From contig PZPK01000004.1 in the NCBI GenBank assembly GCA_006212045.1, forward strand, positions 62,001-126,000: a DNA stretch of 64,000 bases, written 5' to 3'. Of this stretch, positions 43,036 through 52,720 are shown one piece after another. Numbering within the stretch: position 1 is the stretch's first letter; each line of letters opens with the position of its first letter. A program made the position numbers and the translations under genes. The notes below the pieces were generated by a model. It did not search any database and was not told where the DNA came from. It worked only from the letters and a program-made list of their open reading frames with translations. This DNA is from Oleiphilus sp. (GTDB lineage Bacteria > Pseudomonadota > Gammaproteobacteria > Pseudomonadales > Oleiphilaceae).

Positions 43036-43566
43036 CTACTGCGCGGCGTTAGTTAACTGCCAAGCCAGATGCGTTGCGTGCAGGAAGACCAGTGCGTAGA
43101 CCCCGGCAATGATATCGTCCAGCATAATCCCTAGGCCCCCGTGAACGCGCTTATCAACATAGCGGATAGGCTGTGGCTTCCAGATATCGAACAAACGAAA
43201 CAAGACAAAACCCCAGACAATCCAAAACCAGCCTGCAGGGGCTGCAATCATGGTAATCCAGTACCCGACAAATTCGTCCCAAACGATGCCCCCATGGTCG
43301 TGCACACCCAGCTTTTGCGATGCATGCGCGCAAATCCAGATGCCCAGTATCGCCGATACCAGCACCACGCTCAGGTATAGCCACAAGGACAGGTCACTGA
43401 GTAGTAGATAGAAGGCCAGCGCGGCCAATGTCCCGAAGGTACCGGGCGCCTTTGGCGCACAACCGCTGCCAAACCCAAAAGCGGCCAGGTTCACCGGGTC
43501 AGACAGAAAGCCCTTTGGCAATTTAGTCAAAATGGAGGTACCCCTTCTGTTGAATGTCCAAATCAT
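43036..43566 (-). CDS. pgpA: Phosphatidylglycerophosphatase A
   Basis: PgpA removes phosphate from phosphatidylglycerophosphate in the inner membrane. The 176-residue protein has the family signature GFGSGCAPKAPGTFGTLAALAFYLLL, then GGIVWDEFVGYWITMI and a conserved GGLGIMLDDIIAGVYA, with three to four membrane helices. The ATG at 43566 overlaps thiL by 44 bp; a TTG at 43530 with AAGGGG upstream, overlapping thiL by only 8 bp, is a good alternative. Position after thiL is conserved in gammaproteobacteria. Confidence 0.93.
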   Translation of the reverse strand: MIWTFNRRGTSILTKLPKGFLSDPVNLAAFGFGSGCAPKAPGTFGTLAALAFYLLLSDLSLWLYLSVVLVSAILGIWICAHASQKLGVHDHGGIVWDEFVGYWITMIAAPAGWFWIVWGFVLFRLFDIWKPQPIRYVDKRVHGGLGIMLDDIIAGVYALVFLHATHLAWQLTNAAQ

Positions 43567-44482
43567 AGCCTTTTACCGAGACCTGCTGGCCCGCCCCAGA
43601 CACTTTTCCAATCACGGATACGGGCACCGGACTCAGGGATTGCAGCGCCTTGAGTTTCGACTCGGGCAAGGTAAACAATAACTCGTAATCGTCTCCTGCA
43701 GTCAATGCCAGCTCGAGTGCCTGCTTTGGAAAAAGTCTCTGCAATGCGGGAGAAAGCGGGATCAGGGAGGCGTCTATCTCGAGCCCCACGTTGGACGCCG
43801 TGGCGAGGTGCTGCGCATCACTCAGCAGCCCATCGGAAATATCAATACATGCGCTGCCACAATCAAGTAATTGTTGCCCGAGCAACAGGCGCGGCGAAGG
43901 GCAATAAAAACGACCGGAAAGATAGTCAACTTCTGCATTGGGATCGCTCAGGGCCTGCTGAAGACATCGCAAGCCGGCTCCAGCGTCTCCGAGCGTGCCG
44001 GAGACGACAAGCAATTCGCCTTCGCGGGCAGATGCGCGTGTCAACGCTTTATCTGGCGGCAACCAGCCATGCACCTGGACGGTCACAGTCAGCGGTCCAC
44101 GCGTGGTGTCGCCACCCACCAGGCTTACCCCAAAGGCGACAGCCATGTCATGCAATGCCTTGGCAAAAGATTTCAGCCAGCGGCTGTCTGACTTGGGCAT
44201 CGTGAGCGCCAGCGTAAAGTGGCTCGCCTTGGCTCCCATCGCCGCCAAATCGCTTAAAGCGCTGCCCAGCGCTCTCGTAGCGACATGCTGCGGCGCAGTG
44301 CCCGCCGGGAAGTGCACACCTTCAACTACGGTATCGACAGACAAGCACAAGCGCGCGCTAACAGGTATTCGGACAATCGCGGCATCGTCACCGATACCAA
44401 GCTGGGTTGCCCCATCCGCATGGCCCAAATCGGAGAAAAAGGATTGGATAATATCGAATTCGGAGGGATTGCTGTCAGACAT
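43523..44482 (-). CDS. thiL: Thiamine-monophosphate kinase
   Basis: ThiL makes thiamine diphosphate, the cofactor of Dxs. The protein of 319 residues (start MSDSNPSEFDII at 44482) shows the AIR-synthase-type pattern: QLGIGDDAAIVRIP, LSVDTVVEGVHFP, GSALSDLAAMGA, then VVGGDTTRGPL-like SLVGGDTTRGPLTVTV and ACIDISDGLLSDAQHLA. A frame from 44512 is less likely. It is the sixth gene after glyA-side rib genes and overlaps pgpA. Confidence 0.95.
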   Translation of the reverse strand: MSDSNPSEFDIIQSFFSDLGHADGATQLGIGDDAAIVRIPVSARLCLSVDTVVEGVHFPAGTAPQHVATRALGSALSDLAAMGAKASHFTLALTMPKSDSRWLKSFAKALHDMAVAFGVSLVGGDTTRGPLTVTVQVHGWLPPDKALTRASAREGELLVVSGTLGDAGAGLRCLQQALSDPNAEVDYLSGRFYCPSPRLLLGQQLLDCGSACIDISDGLLSDAQHLATASNVGLEIDASLIPLSPALQRLFPKQALELALTAGDDYELLFTLPESKLKALQSLSPVPVSVIGKVSGAGQQVSVKGYDLDIQQKGYLHFD

Positions 44483-44519
44483 AGTTTGCGCCTTGGCAAC
44501 TAACGCCATCATCGCCGAC

Positions 44520-44560
44520 TAAAGGACGGTATTCCGGCAAACAGGAATGACCGGCCTTTA
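44520..44560. repeat. Long imperfect hairpin between nusB and thiL
   Basis: Three paired blocks, TAAAGG/CCTTTA, CGGT/ACCG and ATTCC/GGAAT, form an imperfect 16-bp stem with an 8-base loop. No T-tract follows on either strand, so it is not a clear terminator. It may be a processing or stabilising structure in the operon mRNA. Confidence 0.55.
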
Positions 44561-44586
44561 ACGTCAACACGATGCGCAATGGAGCC

Positions 44587-45051
44587 TCACTTGCGCGGGC
44601 CACGCACCTCGGCAGATCGCAAGCGCGCACCCAGTTTGTCCAGAATACCATTGATGTACTTGTGGCCATCGGTTCCACCAAATTGCTTCGCCAGCTCGAC
44701 GGCTTCATTGATGACGACACGGTATGGCACATCGATCCGGTGCCGCAGCTCATAGGTCCCCATACGTAACAGGGAAACCTCTATCGGGTCGACCTCGTTG
44801 ATGGGTCGGTCCAGCAGATTCGCAAAGGTTTCATCGAGTTCATCAATCGACTTGGGAATTGCACGGATCAGTTCTGAAAAGTAGCCGCCATCCACTTTCT
44901 CAAAATCGTTATCGCTGCGAAATTCAGCTTCAATCTGACTGATATCCGCTCCGGAAATCTGCCATTGATACAAGGCCTGTAACACCAGCTTGCGCGCCCG
45001 CTTGCGCTGCGATGTACTGGGCCTTCCGGCAGCCTGACCCTTGTCAGTCAC
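44587..45051 (-). CDS. nusB: Transcription antitermination factor NusB
   Basis: NusB joins NusE (S10) on boxA RNA in rRNA antitermination. The 154-residue helical protein has SQRKRARKLVLQALYQWQISG near the N-terminus, and IEVSLLRMGTYELRHRIDVPYRVVINEAVELAKQFGGTDGHKYINGILDKL, the family signature, in its second half. It starts with GTG at 45051, immediately after the ribH stop with no gap. The ribH-nusB-thiL-pgpA order is conserved. Confidence 0.96.
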   Translation of the reverse strand: MTDKGQAAGRPSTSQRKRARKLVLQALYQWQISGADISQIEAEFRSDNDFEKVDGGYFSELIRAIPKSIDELDETFANLLDRPINEVDPIEVSLLRMGTYELRHRIDVPYRVVINEAVELAKQFGGTDGHKYINGILDKLGARLRSAEVRGPRK

Positions 45052-45528
45052 TTAAATGTCCGCCGCTTTGAACAATTGCAGCATTTCCAGAGCTGACATG
45101 GCCGCTTCCGCGCCCTTGTTGCCGGCTTTGGTGCCCGACCTTTCAATCGCCTGCTCAATGGTATCGACTGTCAATACACCGAAGGCAACCGGCAGTCCGT
45201 ACTCCAGAGATACCACACCCAAACCCTTGGTACATTCTCCGGCAACATACTCGAAGTGCGGAGTGCCGCCTCGAATAACAGCACCCAGCGCAACGATGGC
45301 GTCATACTTCTTACTGGCGGCTACGCGCTTTACCGCAAGTGGAATTTCAAAGGCACCGGGTACACGATAGATCTCAATATCGGACTTGGGAATACCCTGT
45401 CGAACCAGTGCGTCCACGGCACCTTCCAACAGACTTTCGACCACAAAACTGTTAAACCGGCCAACGACCATGGCGAACTTGCCGCTCACATCCCTGAAGT
45501 CACCTTCGTATGTCTTACACTCTTTCAT
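45052..45528 (-). CDS. ribH: 6,7-dimethyl-8-ribityllumazine synthase
   Basis: Lumazine synthase joins DHBP with the ribitylamino-uracil to form the riboflavin precursor and assembles as a large capsid-like or decameric particle. The 158-residue protein shows [55 protein letters not shown] and [20 protein letters not shown]. It lies between ribBA and nusB. It uses the product of RibBA. Confidence 0.97.
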   Translation of the reverse strand: MKECKTYEGDFRDVSGKFAMVVGRFNSFVVESLLEGAVDALVRQGIPKSDIEIYRVPGAFEIPLAVKRVAASKKYDAIVALGAVIRGGTPHFEYVAGECTKGLGVVSLEYGLPVAFGVLTVDTIEQAIERSGTKAGNKGAEAAMSALEMLQLFKAADI

Positions 45529-45571
45529 AGTATCTACTCTCTAAATTCATATATTCGCGTTGTATCAGACG

Positions 45572-46681
45572 CTAGTCTTCAACAAAAGGAAGAAACTCTA
45601 CGACCTCAAGATCAAAACCTGAAATGGCCGAAAACTTCACTGGCGGGTTGAGCAAGCGCATTTTCGTAACACCAAGATCCTTCAAGATCTGGGAACCTGT
45701 CCCCACCGTCAAATAGGCCCCGGTCGCTGATTGGATTGGCGTGGCGTTATCATTGTAAAAATCTTCCAGGCGCGCTTCCAGGTTATCTGAAACCTGCTCC
45801 CCAAGTATAACAAGAACACCGGCGCCTTCTTGCTGAATCTTTTCCAGCGAACGATGCGTCGACCAGCTTTGGGAACCGGCTTTGCGCACGCCCAGAGTGT
45901 CCCTGAGAATATCAGGCGACTGCACCCGGACAACCGGCGACTCTGTTTCATCCAGATCACCTTTCACAAAGGCCATATGCACATTTTGCTGCAAGGTGTC
46001 TTTATAGGTAATCAGTTTAAAGGGACCATACTCGGTATCAATATCATGCTCTTCCTGACGCACAACGGTCTGCTCATTCATGGCTCGGTAGTGGATCATA
46101 TCCGCAATCGTGCCGATTTTCAGATTATGCTCGCGGGCGAACACTTCAAGATCGGGCCGTCGTGCCATGGTCCCGTCTTCATTCATGATCTCGACAATCA
46201 CCGCAGCAGGCTCAAAACCGGCCATTCGGGATAAATCACAACCGGCTTCCGTATGCCCCGCGCGACTGAGCACCCCACCGGGTTGGGCTGCAATTGGAAA
46301 TACATGTCCGGGCTGCACAATATCGCGCGCCTGCGTGTTCCGCCCAACCGCTACTCTGATGGTATGCGCGCGATCCGCGGCAGAAATACCGGTGGTCACA
46401 CCTTCCGCGGCTTCTATCGACACCATAAAATTGGTATGAAACTGGGTATTATTGGCTTGAACCATGGGCGGTAAACCCAGAAATTCACAACGCTCGTGCG
46501 TTAAGGTCAAACAGATCAGACCACGTGCATTTTTTGCCATGAAGTTAATATCGTCCGGACGCACCTGTTCGGCAGCCATCACGAGATCCCCTTCATTTTC
46601 CCGATCTTCATCATCCATCAACACAACCATTTTGCCTTGACGAATATCCTCGACCAGTTCCTCTACTGTATTTAGCTTCAT
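45572..46681 (-). CDS. ribBA: 3,4-dihydroxy-2-butanone 4-phosphate synthase with degenerate GTP cyclohydrolase II domain
   Basis: Residues 1-200 are an intact DHBP synthase: VLMDDEDRENEGDLVMAAE at the acidic loop, LICLTLTHERC, and HTEAGCDLSRMAG. Residues 210-369 have the GCHII fold (YGPFKLITYKD, then VVRVQSPDILRDTLG) but lack the zinc cysteines and the catalytic arginine/tyrosine segment, so only RibB activity is expected. Such RibB-RibA' fusions are common in Pseudomonas and relatives; a true ribA should be elsewhere. The ATG has CTGGAGG 4 bp upstream. It overlaps the 3' end of the extended ribE frame. Confidence 0.93.
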   Translation of the reverse strand: MKLNTVEELVEDIRQGKMVVLMDDEDRENEGDLVMAAEQVRPDDINFMAKNARGLICLTLTHERCEFLGLPPMVQANNTQFHTNFMVSIEAAEGVTTGISAADRAHTIRVAVGRNTQARDIVQPGHVFPIAAQPGGVLSRAGHTEAGCDLSRMAGFEPAAVIVEIMNEDGTMARRPDLEVFAREHNLKIGTIADMIHYRAMNEQTVVRQEEHDIDTEYGPFKLITYKDTLQQNVHMAFVKGDLDETESPVVRVQSPDILRDTLGVRKAGSQSWSTHRSLEKIQQEGAGVLVILGEQVSDNLEARLEDFYNDNATPIQSATGAYLTVGTGSQILKDLGVTKMRLLNPPVKFSAISGFDLEVVEFLPFVED

Positions 46682-47363
46682 TCAGCCTCCAGTTATCGAG
46701 CGACGCTACACGCCTCGCCCTGTATACCCATGCGCGATCCAGACCTGACTCTTTGTGGCGGGACGCATCCTTGTCGCTTTGCAATAGTCGCTCCGTATAT
46801 CGGGCAATCACGTCCACTTCGAGATGGACTTTGGCGCCGGCTCGATAGGCAGGAATAATCGTATTTCCAAGCGTATGCGGCACGATATTCAAACAGAAGC
46901 CTTGCCCGGTCAGAGCGGTCACCGTCAAACTGACACCATCGACCGCGATCGAGCCTTTCGCCGCGATATATCGCATAATGCCTTCAGGCGCCGCAATTTC
47001 GTAGCGCGTTGAACGCCCGTCCTGATGCAAGCCGATCACTTCGCCCACACCATCGACGTGACCACTGACAAGGTGTCCACCCAGCGGCGTCGCCAGGGTC
47101 AGCGCTTTTTCGAGATTCACTGCGGTGCCCGGCTTGTATTCACCCATGTTGGTGTTCTCCAGCGACTCCACGGATACATCGGCGTCAAATGCCTTTGCAC
47201 CCAGGCTCACAACCGTCAGGCATACGCCATTGACAGCAATGCTGTCACCGAGCGCTACGTCGTTCATTGGCAGCTTGCCGGTATCAATACGCAAACTCAG
47301 GTCTGCTGCCTGCGGCGTGACCTTCGCGATTTTCCCAACGGCTTGTATGATGCCGGTAAACAT
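46611..47363 (-). CDS. ribE: Riboflavin synthase alpha subunit, with probable C-terminal frameshift
   Basis: RibE dismutates two lumazines into riboflavin. The two barrel repeats are intact: MFTGIIQAVGKI with DSIAVNGVCLTVV, and HLVSGHVDGVGEV with KGSIAVDGVSLTVTAL. Homology runs to IARYTERLLQSDKDASRHKESGL. After that the frame gives an arginine-rich tail and overlaps ribBA by 71 bp, 250 residues in all against the usual 210-220. The +1 frame from about 46740 gives WIAHGYTGRGV and a TAG at 46708-46706, for about 218 residues and a 24-bp gap before ribBA. A small indel or sequencing error is likely. The enzyme core should still be active. Confidence 0.9.
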   Translation of the reverse strand: MFTGIIQAVGKIAKVTPQAADLSLRIDTGKLPMNDVALGDSIAVNGVCLTVVSLGAKAFDADVSVESLENTNMGEYKPGTAVNLEKALTLATPLGGHLVSGHVDGVGEVIGLHQDGRSTRYEIAAPEGIMRYIAAKGSIAVDGVSLTVTALTGQGFCLNIVPHTLGNTIIPAYRAGAKVHLEVDVIARYTERLLQSDKDASRHKESGLDRAWVYRARRVASLDNWRLNEAKYSRGTGRGYSSRQNGCVDG

Positions 47364-47408
47364 AGACCTAACCCTGCCTTGATCTGTGGTGTCTTCGTTA
47401 TCAGCTTG

Positions 47409-48500
47409 CTATGACGGAATATAGGTCAATCGCAGGTCATCCCCCAACTGCCTTATGTCCGTCAACTTTAGACCATGGCTCTGATTCATGCTATCCAAGG
47501 GCAGTTCCAGCAATGGCCTGGCCCGGCTACCCATCAATTTGGGTGCCATATAGACCACCAGCTCATCCCAACATTGCTGCGCGATAAATGCGCCAGCCAA
47601 TGCCGCACCGGACTCCACCAGCAATTCGTTGCATTCTCTTTCTGCCAGCGCCTTCAAAACCCAATCCAATGGCCCCCTGCCGGAACCATGCCGGATCACC
47701 TCAACGTGATCGCCAAACGACTGATGCCCCCCGTTCAGAGTGCTGAAGTATAGAACATCGGCCGTCGCCTGAAATATCTGCTCGTTTCCTGTTAGCCGGT
47801 TTTGCCAATCCAGCACAGCGCGCTTGGGCTGTCGAACGTGGTTATCCGGGTAAAGTGCCGAATCCAGACGCACCGTGAGTGCCGGATTGTCATATTCTAC
47901 CGTACCGCTGCCGGTCAGAATGACCGAGCTTCGTGCGCGCAAGCGCTGCACATCCTCGCGTGCCGCCGCACCGGTAATCCACTTGCTTTCGCCAGAATGC
48001 ATGGCGGTTCGGCCATCGAGACTCATCGCCAGCTTGATTCTCACAAAAGGTCGCTGTTTTTCCATTCGACAAACAAACCCCGGATTCAGGGCTGCCGCCT
48101 GAGCCTTCATCAGCCCGGATCGGACAACAATTCCTGCCCTTTCAAGCAGCGCGATACCGCGCCCTGCAACCTGCGGATTTGGATCTTGCATGGCGATCAC
48201 CACCTCGGCCACGCCTGCATCTACCAGCGCTTCAGCACAGGGCCCGGTTTTGCCCTGATGGCTGCAAGGTTCGAGTGTGACATAGACTGTCGCTCCGCGC
48301 GCACGATCTCCGGCCTCGGCCAAGGCATTCACCTCGGCATGCCCTTCTCCTGCCCGGCGATGCCAGCCACTGGCCAGAATCTGATCGCCCTTGACCAAAA
48401 CACAGCCAACCCGGGGGTTAGGATCTGTCGAGAATAAACCGAGCTTTGCCTGTCGCAGGGCTTCGGCCATGTAGCGATGATCCAGGGTAGTCCAATCCAT
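47409..48500 (-). CDS. ribD: Bifunctional pyrimidine deaminase/reductase RibD
   Basis: RibD deaminates and then reduces the pyrimidine intermediate of riboflavin synthesis. The 363-residue protein has the zinc deaminase domain first (RRAGEGHAEVNALAEAGD and LEPCSHQGKTGPCAEAL) and the NADPH reductase domain second (FVRIKLAMSLDGRTAMHSGES then SKWITG, VILTGSGTVEYDNP, LLVESGAALAGAF). It lies between nrdR and ribE in the conserved order. Confidence 0.96.
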   Translation of the reverse strand: MDWTTLDHRYMAEALRQAKLGLFSTDPNPRVGCVLVKGDQILASGWHRRAGEGHAEVNALAEAGDRARGATVYVTLEPCSHQGKTGPCAEALVDAGVAEVVIAMQDPNPQVAGRGIALLERAGIVVRSGLMKAQAAALNPGFVCRMEKQRPFVRIKLAMSLDGRTAMHSGESKWITGAAAREDVQRLRARSSVILTGSGTVEYDNPALTVRLDSALYPDNHVRQPKRAVLDWQNRLTGNEQIFQATADVLYFSTLNGGHQSFGDHVEVIRHGSGRGPLDWVLKALAERECNELLVESGAALAGAFIAQQCWDELVVYMAPKLMGSRARPLLELPLDSMNQSHGLKLTDIRQLGDDLRLTYIPS

Positions 48501-48561
48501 TCACGTCTGCCTTGCGTTTCAAATCAATCAGTGGCAAAGCACCCGGCCAAAACCACTCGGG

Positions 48562-49065
48562 TTAATCGGTATCTTTGTTACGCGAGCCTTCAGCAGAAGC
48601 CTCATCTGCGGCCACTTCACGTGACAGCCTTTCCACTTCCTCTTTGAACTCGTTAATATCCTGAAAACTCCGGTACACCGAGGCGAAGCGCACATAGGCA
48701 ACATCATCCAGTTTGCGCAGTTCACGCATGACCTCTTCACCAATCAACAGAGAAGTGATCTCCCGCTCTCCGGTCGCCCTGAGCCGGTACTTGATGTTAT
48801 GAATCGCCTTGTCGATCGCCTCGATACTGACCGGTCTTTTTTCCAGTGCGCGCGAGAAGCCCCGGTTCAGTTTGTCTTCATCAAAGGGCTGTCGCGTACC
48901 GTCCTGCTTGACGACTCTGGGCATCAGCAATTCGGCGGTTTCAAAGGTGGTAAAGCGCTCCTTGCAGGACAGGCACTCCCGCCTGCGACGCACTTGCTCT
49001 CCCTCACCGACCAGACGCGAGTCAATGACCTTGGTATCGTTGGCCTTGCAAAATGGACAGTGCAT
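48562..49065 (-). CDS. nrdR: Transcriptional repressor NrdR
   Basis: NrdR represses ribonucleotide reductase genes in response to ATP/dATP. The 167-residue protein starts with the zinc ribbon [20 protein letters not shown] then [17 protein letters not shown], and has the ATP-cone domain ([30 protein letters not shown]). The tail is slightly longer than in E. coli (149). It lies between glyA and ribD, as in many proteobacteria. No nrd genes are in the window. Confidence 0.96.
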   Translation of the reverse strand: MHCPFCKANDTKVIDSRLVGEGEQVRRRRECLSCKERFTTFETAELLMPRVVKQDGTRQPFDEDKLNRGFSRALEKRPVSIEAIDKAIHNIKYRLRATGEREITSLLIGEEVMRELRKLDDVAYVRFASVYRSFQDINEFKEEVERLSREVAADEASAEGSRNKDTD

Positions 49066-49108
49066 GGGACTCGCGTTTGCCTCTGTTCTTTACAGTTGAT
49101 CGACCGGT

Positions 49109-50374
<1,266 letters not shown>

Positions 50375-50595
50375 AAGGTGCCTCTTAATTCATCAAGCTT
50401 GTTATCAGCTGCACGAAAATGAGACGTGCCGCTCAAAAAACGCGCCATTCTAAACGATTATCGGCGCAAACTCATCATTAATCTAAGCATGTTAAGGACG
50501 CATTTTGTGGATCTGCAAATCCGTTTGCCAAAGACAGCCATTTTCGCTAAGTTGGCGCGCATTCGGTCTAATCAAAGATTCACAGCGGAGCTCCC

Positions 50596-52257
50596 ATGGC
50601 GCAATACGTATTTACGATGAATCGGGTGGGAAAAGTCGTCCCTCCCAAACGAGAAATTCTGAAAGATATCTCCTTATCCTTTTTCCCCGGCGCCAAGATC
50701 GGCGTCCTCGGCCTGAATGGCGCAGGGAAATCAACGCTGTTGAAGATTATGGCAGGCGTCGACAAAGACTATACCGGCGAAGCCCGCCCACAACCGGGCA
50801 TCAATGTCGGCTATTTGCCACAGGAGCCGCAACTGGATGAAACCAAGGATGTGCGTGGCAACGTTGAAGATGGCCTGAAGGAAATCAAGGAGGCGCTTGT
50901 CAGGCTGGATCAGGTGTATGCCGCTTACGCCGAACCTGATGCTGATTTTGATGCGCTGGCTGCGGAACAGGCGAAACTGGAAGCAATCATTGAGACCGGC
51001 GATGGTCACAATCTGGATCGCACGCTGGAGGTGGCTGCGGACGCCTTGAGACTCCCCCCCTGGGATGCCAACGTCAGCACTCTTTCCGGAGGTGAAAAGC
51101 GCCGTGTCGCCTTGTGCCGTCTGTTGCTGTCCAAGCCTGACATGTTGCTGCTCGACGAACCCACCAACCATCTTGACGCTGAAAGTGTTGCCTGGCTCGA
51201 ACGCTTTCTTCACGACTACCCCGGCACTGTCGTCGCCATTACGCACGATCGCTACTTTCTGGACAATGTCGCAGGCTGGATCCTCGAACTGGATCGCGGT
51301 CATGGCATCCCGTTTGAAGGCAATTATTCACAGTGGCTGGAGGCCAAGGAAAAACGCCTTGAAATCGAACAAAAGCAGGAAGACGCCAGACAACGCAGCA
51401 TGAAATCCGAGTTGGAATGGGTGCGCAGCAATGCGAAAGGCCGTCATGCCAAAAGCAAGGCTCGGCTGCAGCGTTTTGAAGAGCTCAATTCCCAGGAAGT
51501 CCAGAAACGCAACGAAACCATGGAAATTTACATTCCCCCGGGACCAAGACTGGGCGATGTTGTCATCGAACTGGATCAGGTTGGGAAGCAATTCGGCGAT
51601 AAGCTTTTGTTCAAGGACCTGAGTTTCTCGGTGCCTCCAGGCAGCATTGTCGGCATTATCGGTGGTAATGGCGCAGGCAAATCCAGCCTGTTCAGAATGA
51701 TTGCCGGCGTTGAAAGCCCCGACGAAGGCAGCATCCGACTCGGTGACACCGTGAAACTAGGCTATGTCGAGCAGACACGCGATCTGGACAATGCAAAAAC
51801 AGTCTGGGAAGAAGTCAGTGATGGCAACGATATGATCCAGATCGGCAACTACCAGACACCTTCGAGAGCCTACGTCAGCCGGTTTAACTTCAAGGGCAAC
51901 GACCAGCAGAAAATGGTGAAAGAGCTGTCCGGTGGTGAACGCAACCGACTGCACCTGGCCAACACACTAAAACAGGGCGCCAATGTCCTGCTGCTTGACG
52001 AACCAACCAATGATCTCGACGTTGAAACCTTGCGAGCCCTTGAAGAAGCGATACTGGCCTTCCCCGGCAGCGCCATTGTGATATCGCATGACCGCTGGTT
52101 CCTGGATCGTATTGCTACGCACATACTGGCCTTTGAGGGCGACAGTGAAGTTGTCTGGCATGAAGGCAATTACTCGGAATACGAAGAAGACCTGAAAAAG
52201 CGCAAGGGCGAACAAGCCAGCGCTCCTACGCGCGTCAAATACAAGAAGCTCGCCTGA
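50596..52257 (+). CDS. ettA: Energy-dependent translational throttle protein EttA (ABC-F)
   Basis: EttA is a soluble ABC-F ATPase that binds the ribosomal E site and gates entry into elongation according to ATP level. The 553-residue protein has two ABC domains: Walker A GLNGAGKSTLLKIM near 40 and GGNGAGKSSLFRMI near 360; signatures LSGGEKRRVAL and LSGGERNRLHL; Walker B LLLDEPTNHLDAES and LLLDEPTNDLDVET. The arm and linker regions have the EttA length. GGAG precedes the ATG. It is divergent from glyA. Confidence 0.95.
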   Translation: MAQYVFTMNRVGKVVPPKREILKDISLSFFPGAKIGVLGLNGAGKSTLLKIMAGVDKDYTGEARPQPGINVGYLPQEPQLDETKDVRGNVEDGLKEIKEALVRLDQVYAAYAEPDADFDALAAEQAKLEAIIETGDGHNLDRTLEVAADALRLPPWDANVSTLSGGEKRRVALCRLLLSKPDMLLLDEPTNHLDAESVAWLERFLHDYPGTVVAITHDRYFLDNVAGWILELDRGHGIPFEGNYSQWLEAKEKRLEIEQKQEDARQRSMKSELEWVRSNAKGRHAKSKARLQRFEELNSQEVQKRNETMEIYIPPGPRLGDVVIELDQVGKQFGDKLLFKDLSFSVPPGSIVGIIGGNGAGKSSLFRMIAGVESPDEGSIRLGDTVKLGYVEQTRDLDNAKTVWEEVSDGNDMIQIGNYQTPSRAYVSRFNFKGNDQQKMVKELSGGERNRLHLANTLKQGANVLLLDEPTNDLDVETLRALEEAILAFPGSAIVISHDRWFLDRIATHILAFEGDSEVVWHEGNYSEYEEDLKKRKGEQASAPTRVKYKKLA

Positions 52258-52336
52258 TTTGCGTTCAACCGGCAATCGGCATATATTTCTAGGACGCTCT
52301 CGTCCACGCCGATTGCTGCATTTGGGGATTATTATA

Positions 52337-52714
52337 ATGAACGAAACCAGGCAACAAGAAGACAAGCGTCGTTTTAGCCGAGTACTGTTTAATGCAGAAT
52401 GCACTTTGCACCAGAATGACATGGAATGGTTGACCGAGCTTCAGGATATTTCGCTGAAGGGCATTCTGGTTCGCAAACCCGACCATCTTGCGATCAGACC
52501 TAACGAAAGCTGTGAAGCCACCATTCGGCTCGCCGGCAGCGACTCCTGCATATTGATGTCATTGGATTATTCACATGAAGACGAGCAATCAATCGGATTC
52601 AAGTGTAAATACATTGATATCGACAGCATGACGCACCTGAAGCGCCTGGTAGAACTCAATATCGGGGACAACGAAATGCTGAAAAGAGAGCTCGAAGCCC
52701 TGTCATCCAATTGA
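52337..52714 (+). CDS. PilZ domain protein (c-di-GMP binding)
   Basis: A 125-residue single-domain PilZ protein. Both c-di-GMP motifs are present: RxxxR as RRFSR near residue 12 and DxSxxG as DISLKG near residue 40. The C-terminal helix has a leucine-rich pattern (LKRLVELNIGDNEMLKRELEAL). I start at ATG 52337 (MNETRQQEDKRRFSR). It lies 79 bp after ettA and its stop is only 6 bp from that of radA on the other strand. It may act on motility or pili, but the target is unknown. Confidence 0.9.
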   Translation: MNETRQQEDKRRFSRVLFNAECTLHQNDMEWLTELQDISLKGILVRKPDHLAIRPNESCEATIRLAGSDSCILMSLDYSHEDEQSIGFKCKYIDIDSMTHLKRLVELNIGDNEMLKRELEALSSN

Positions 52715-52720
52715 TGCCCC

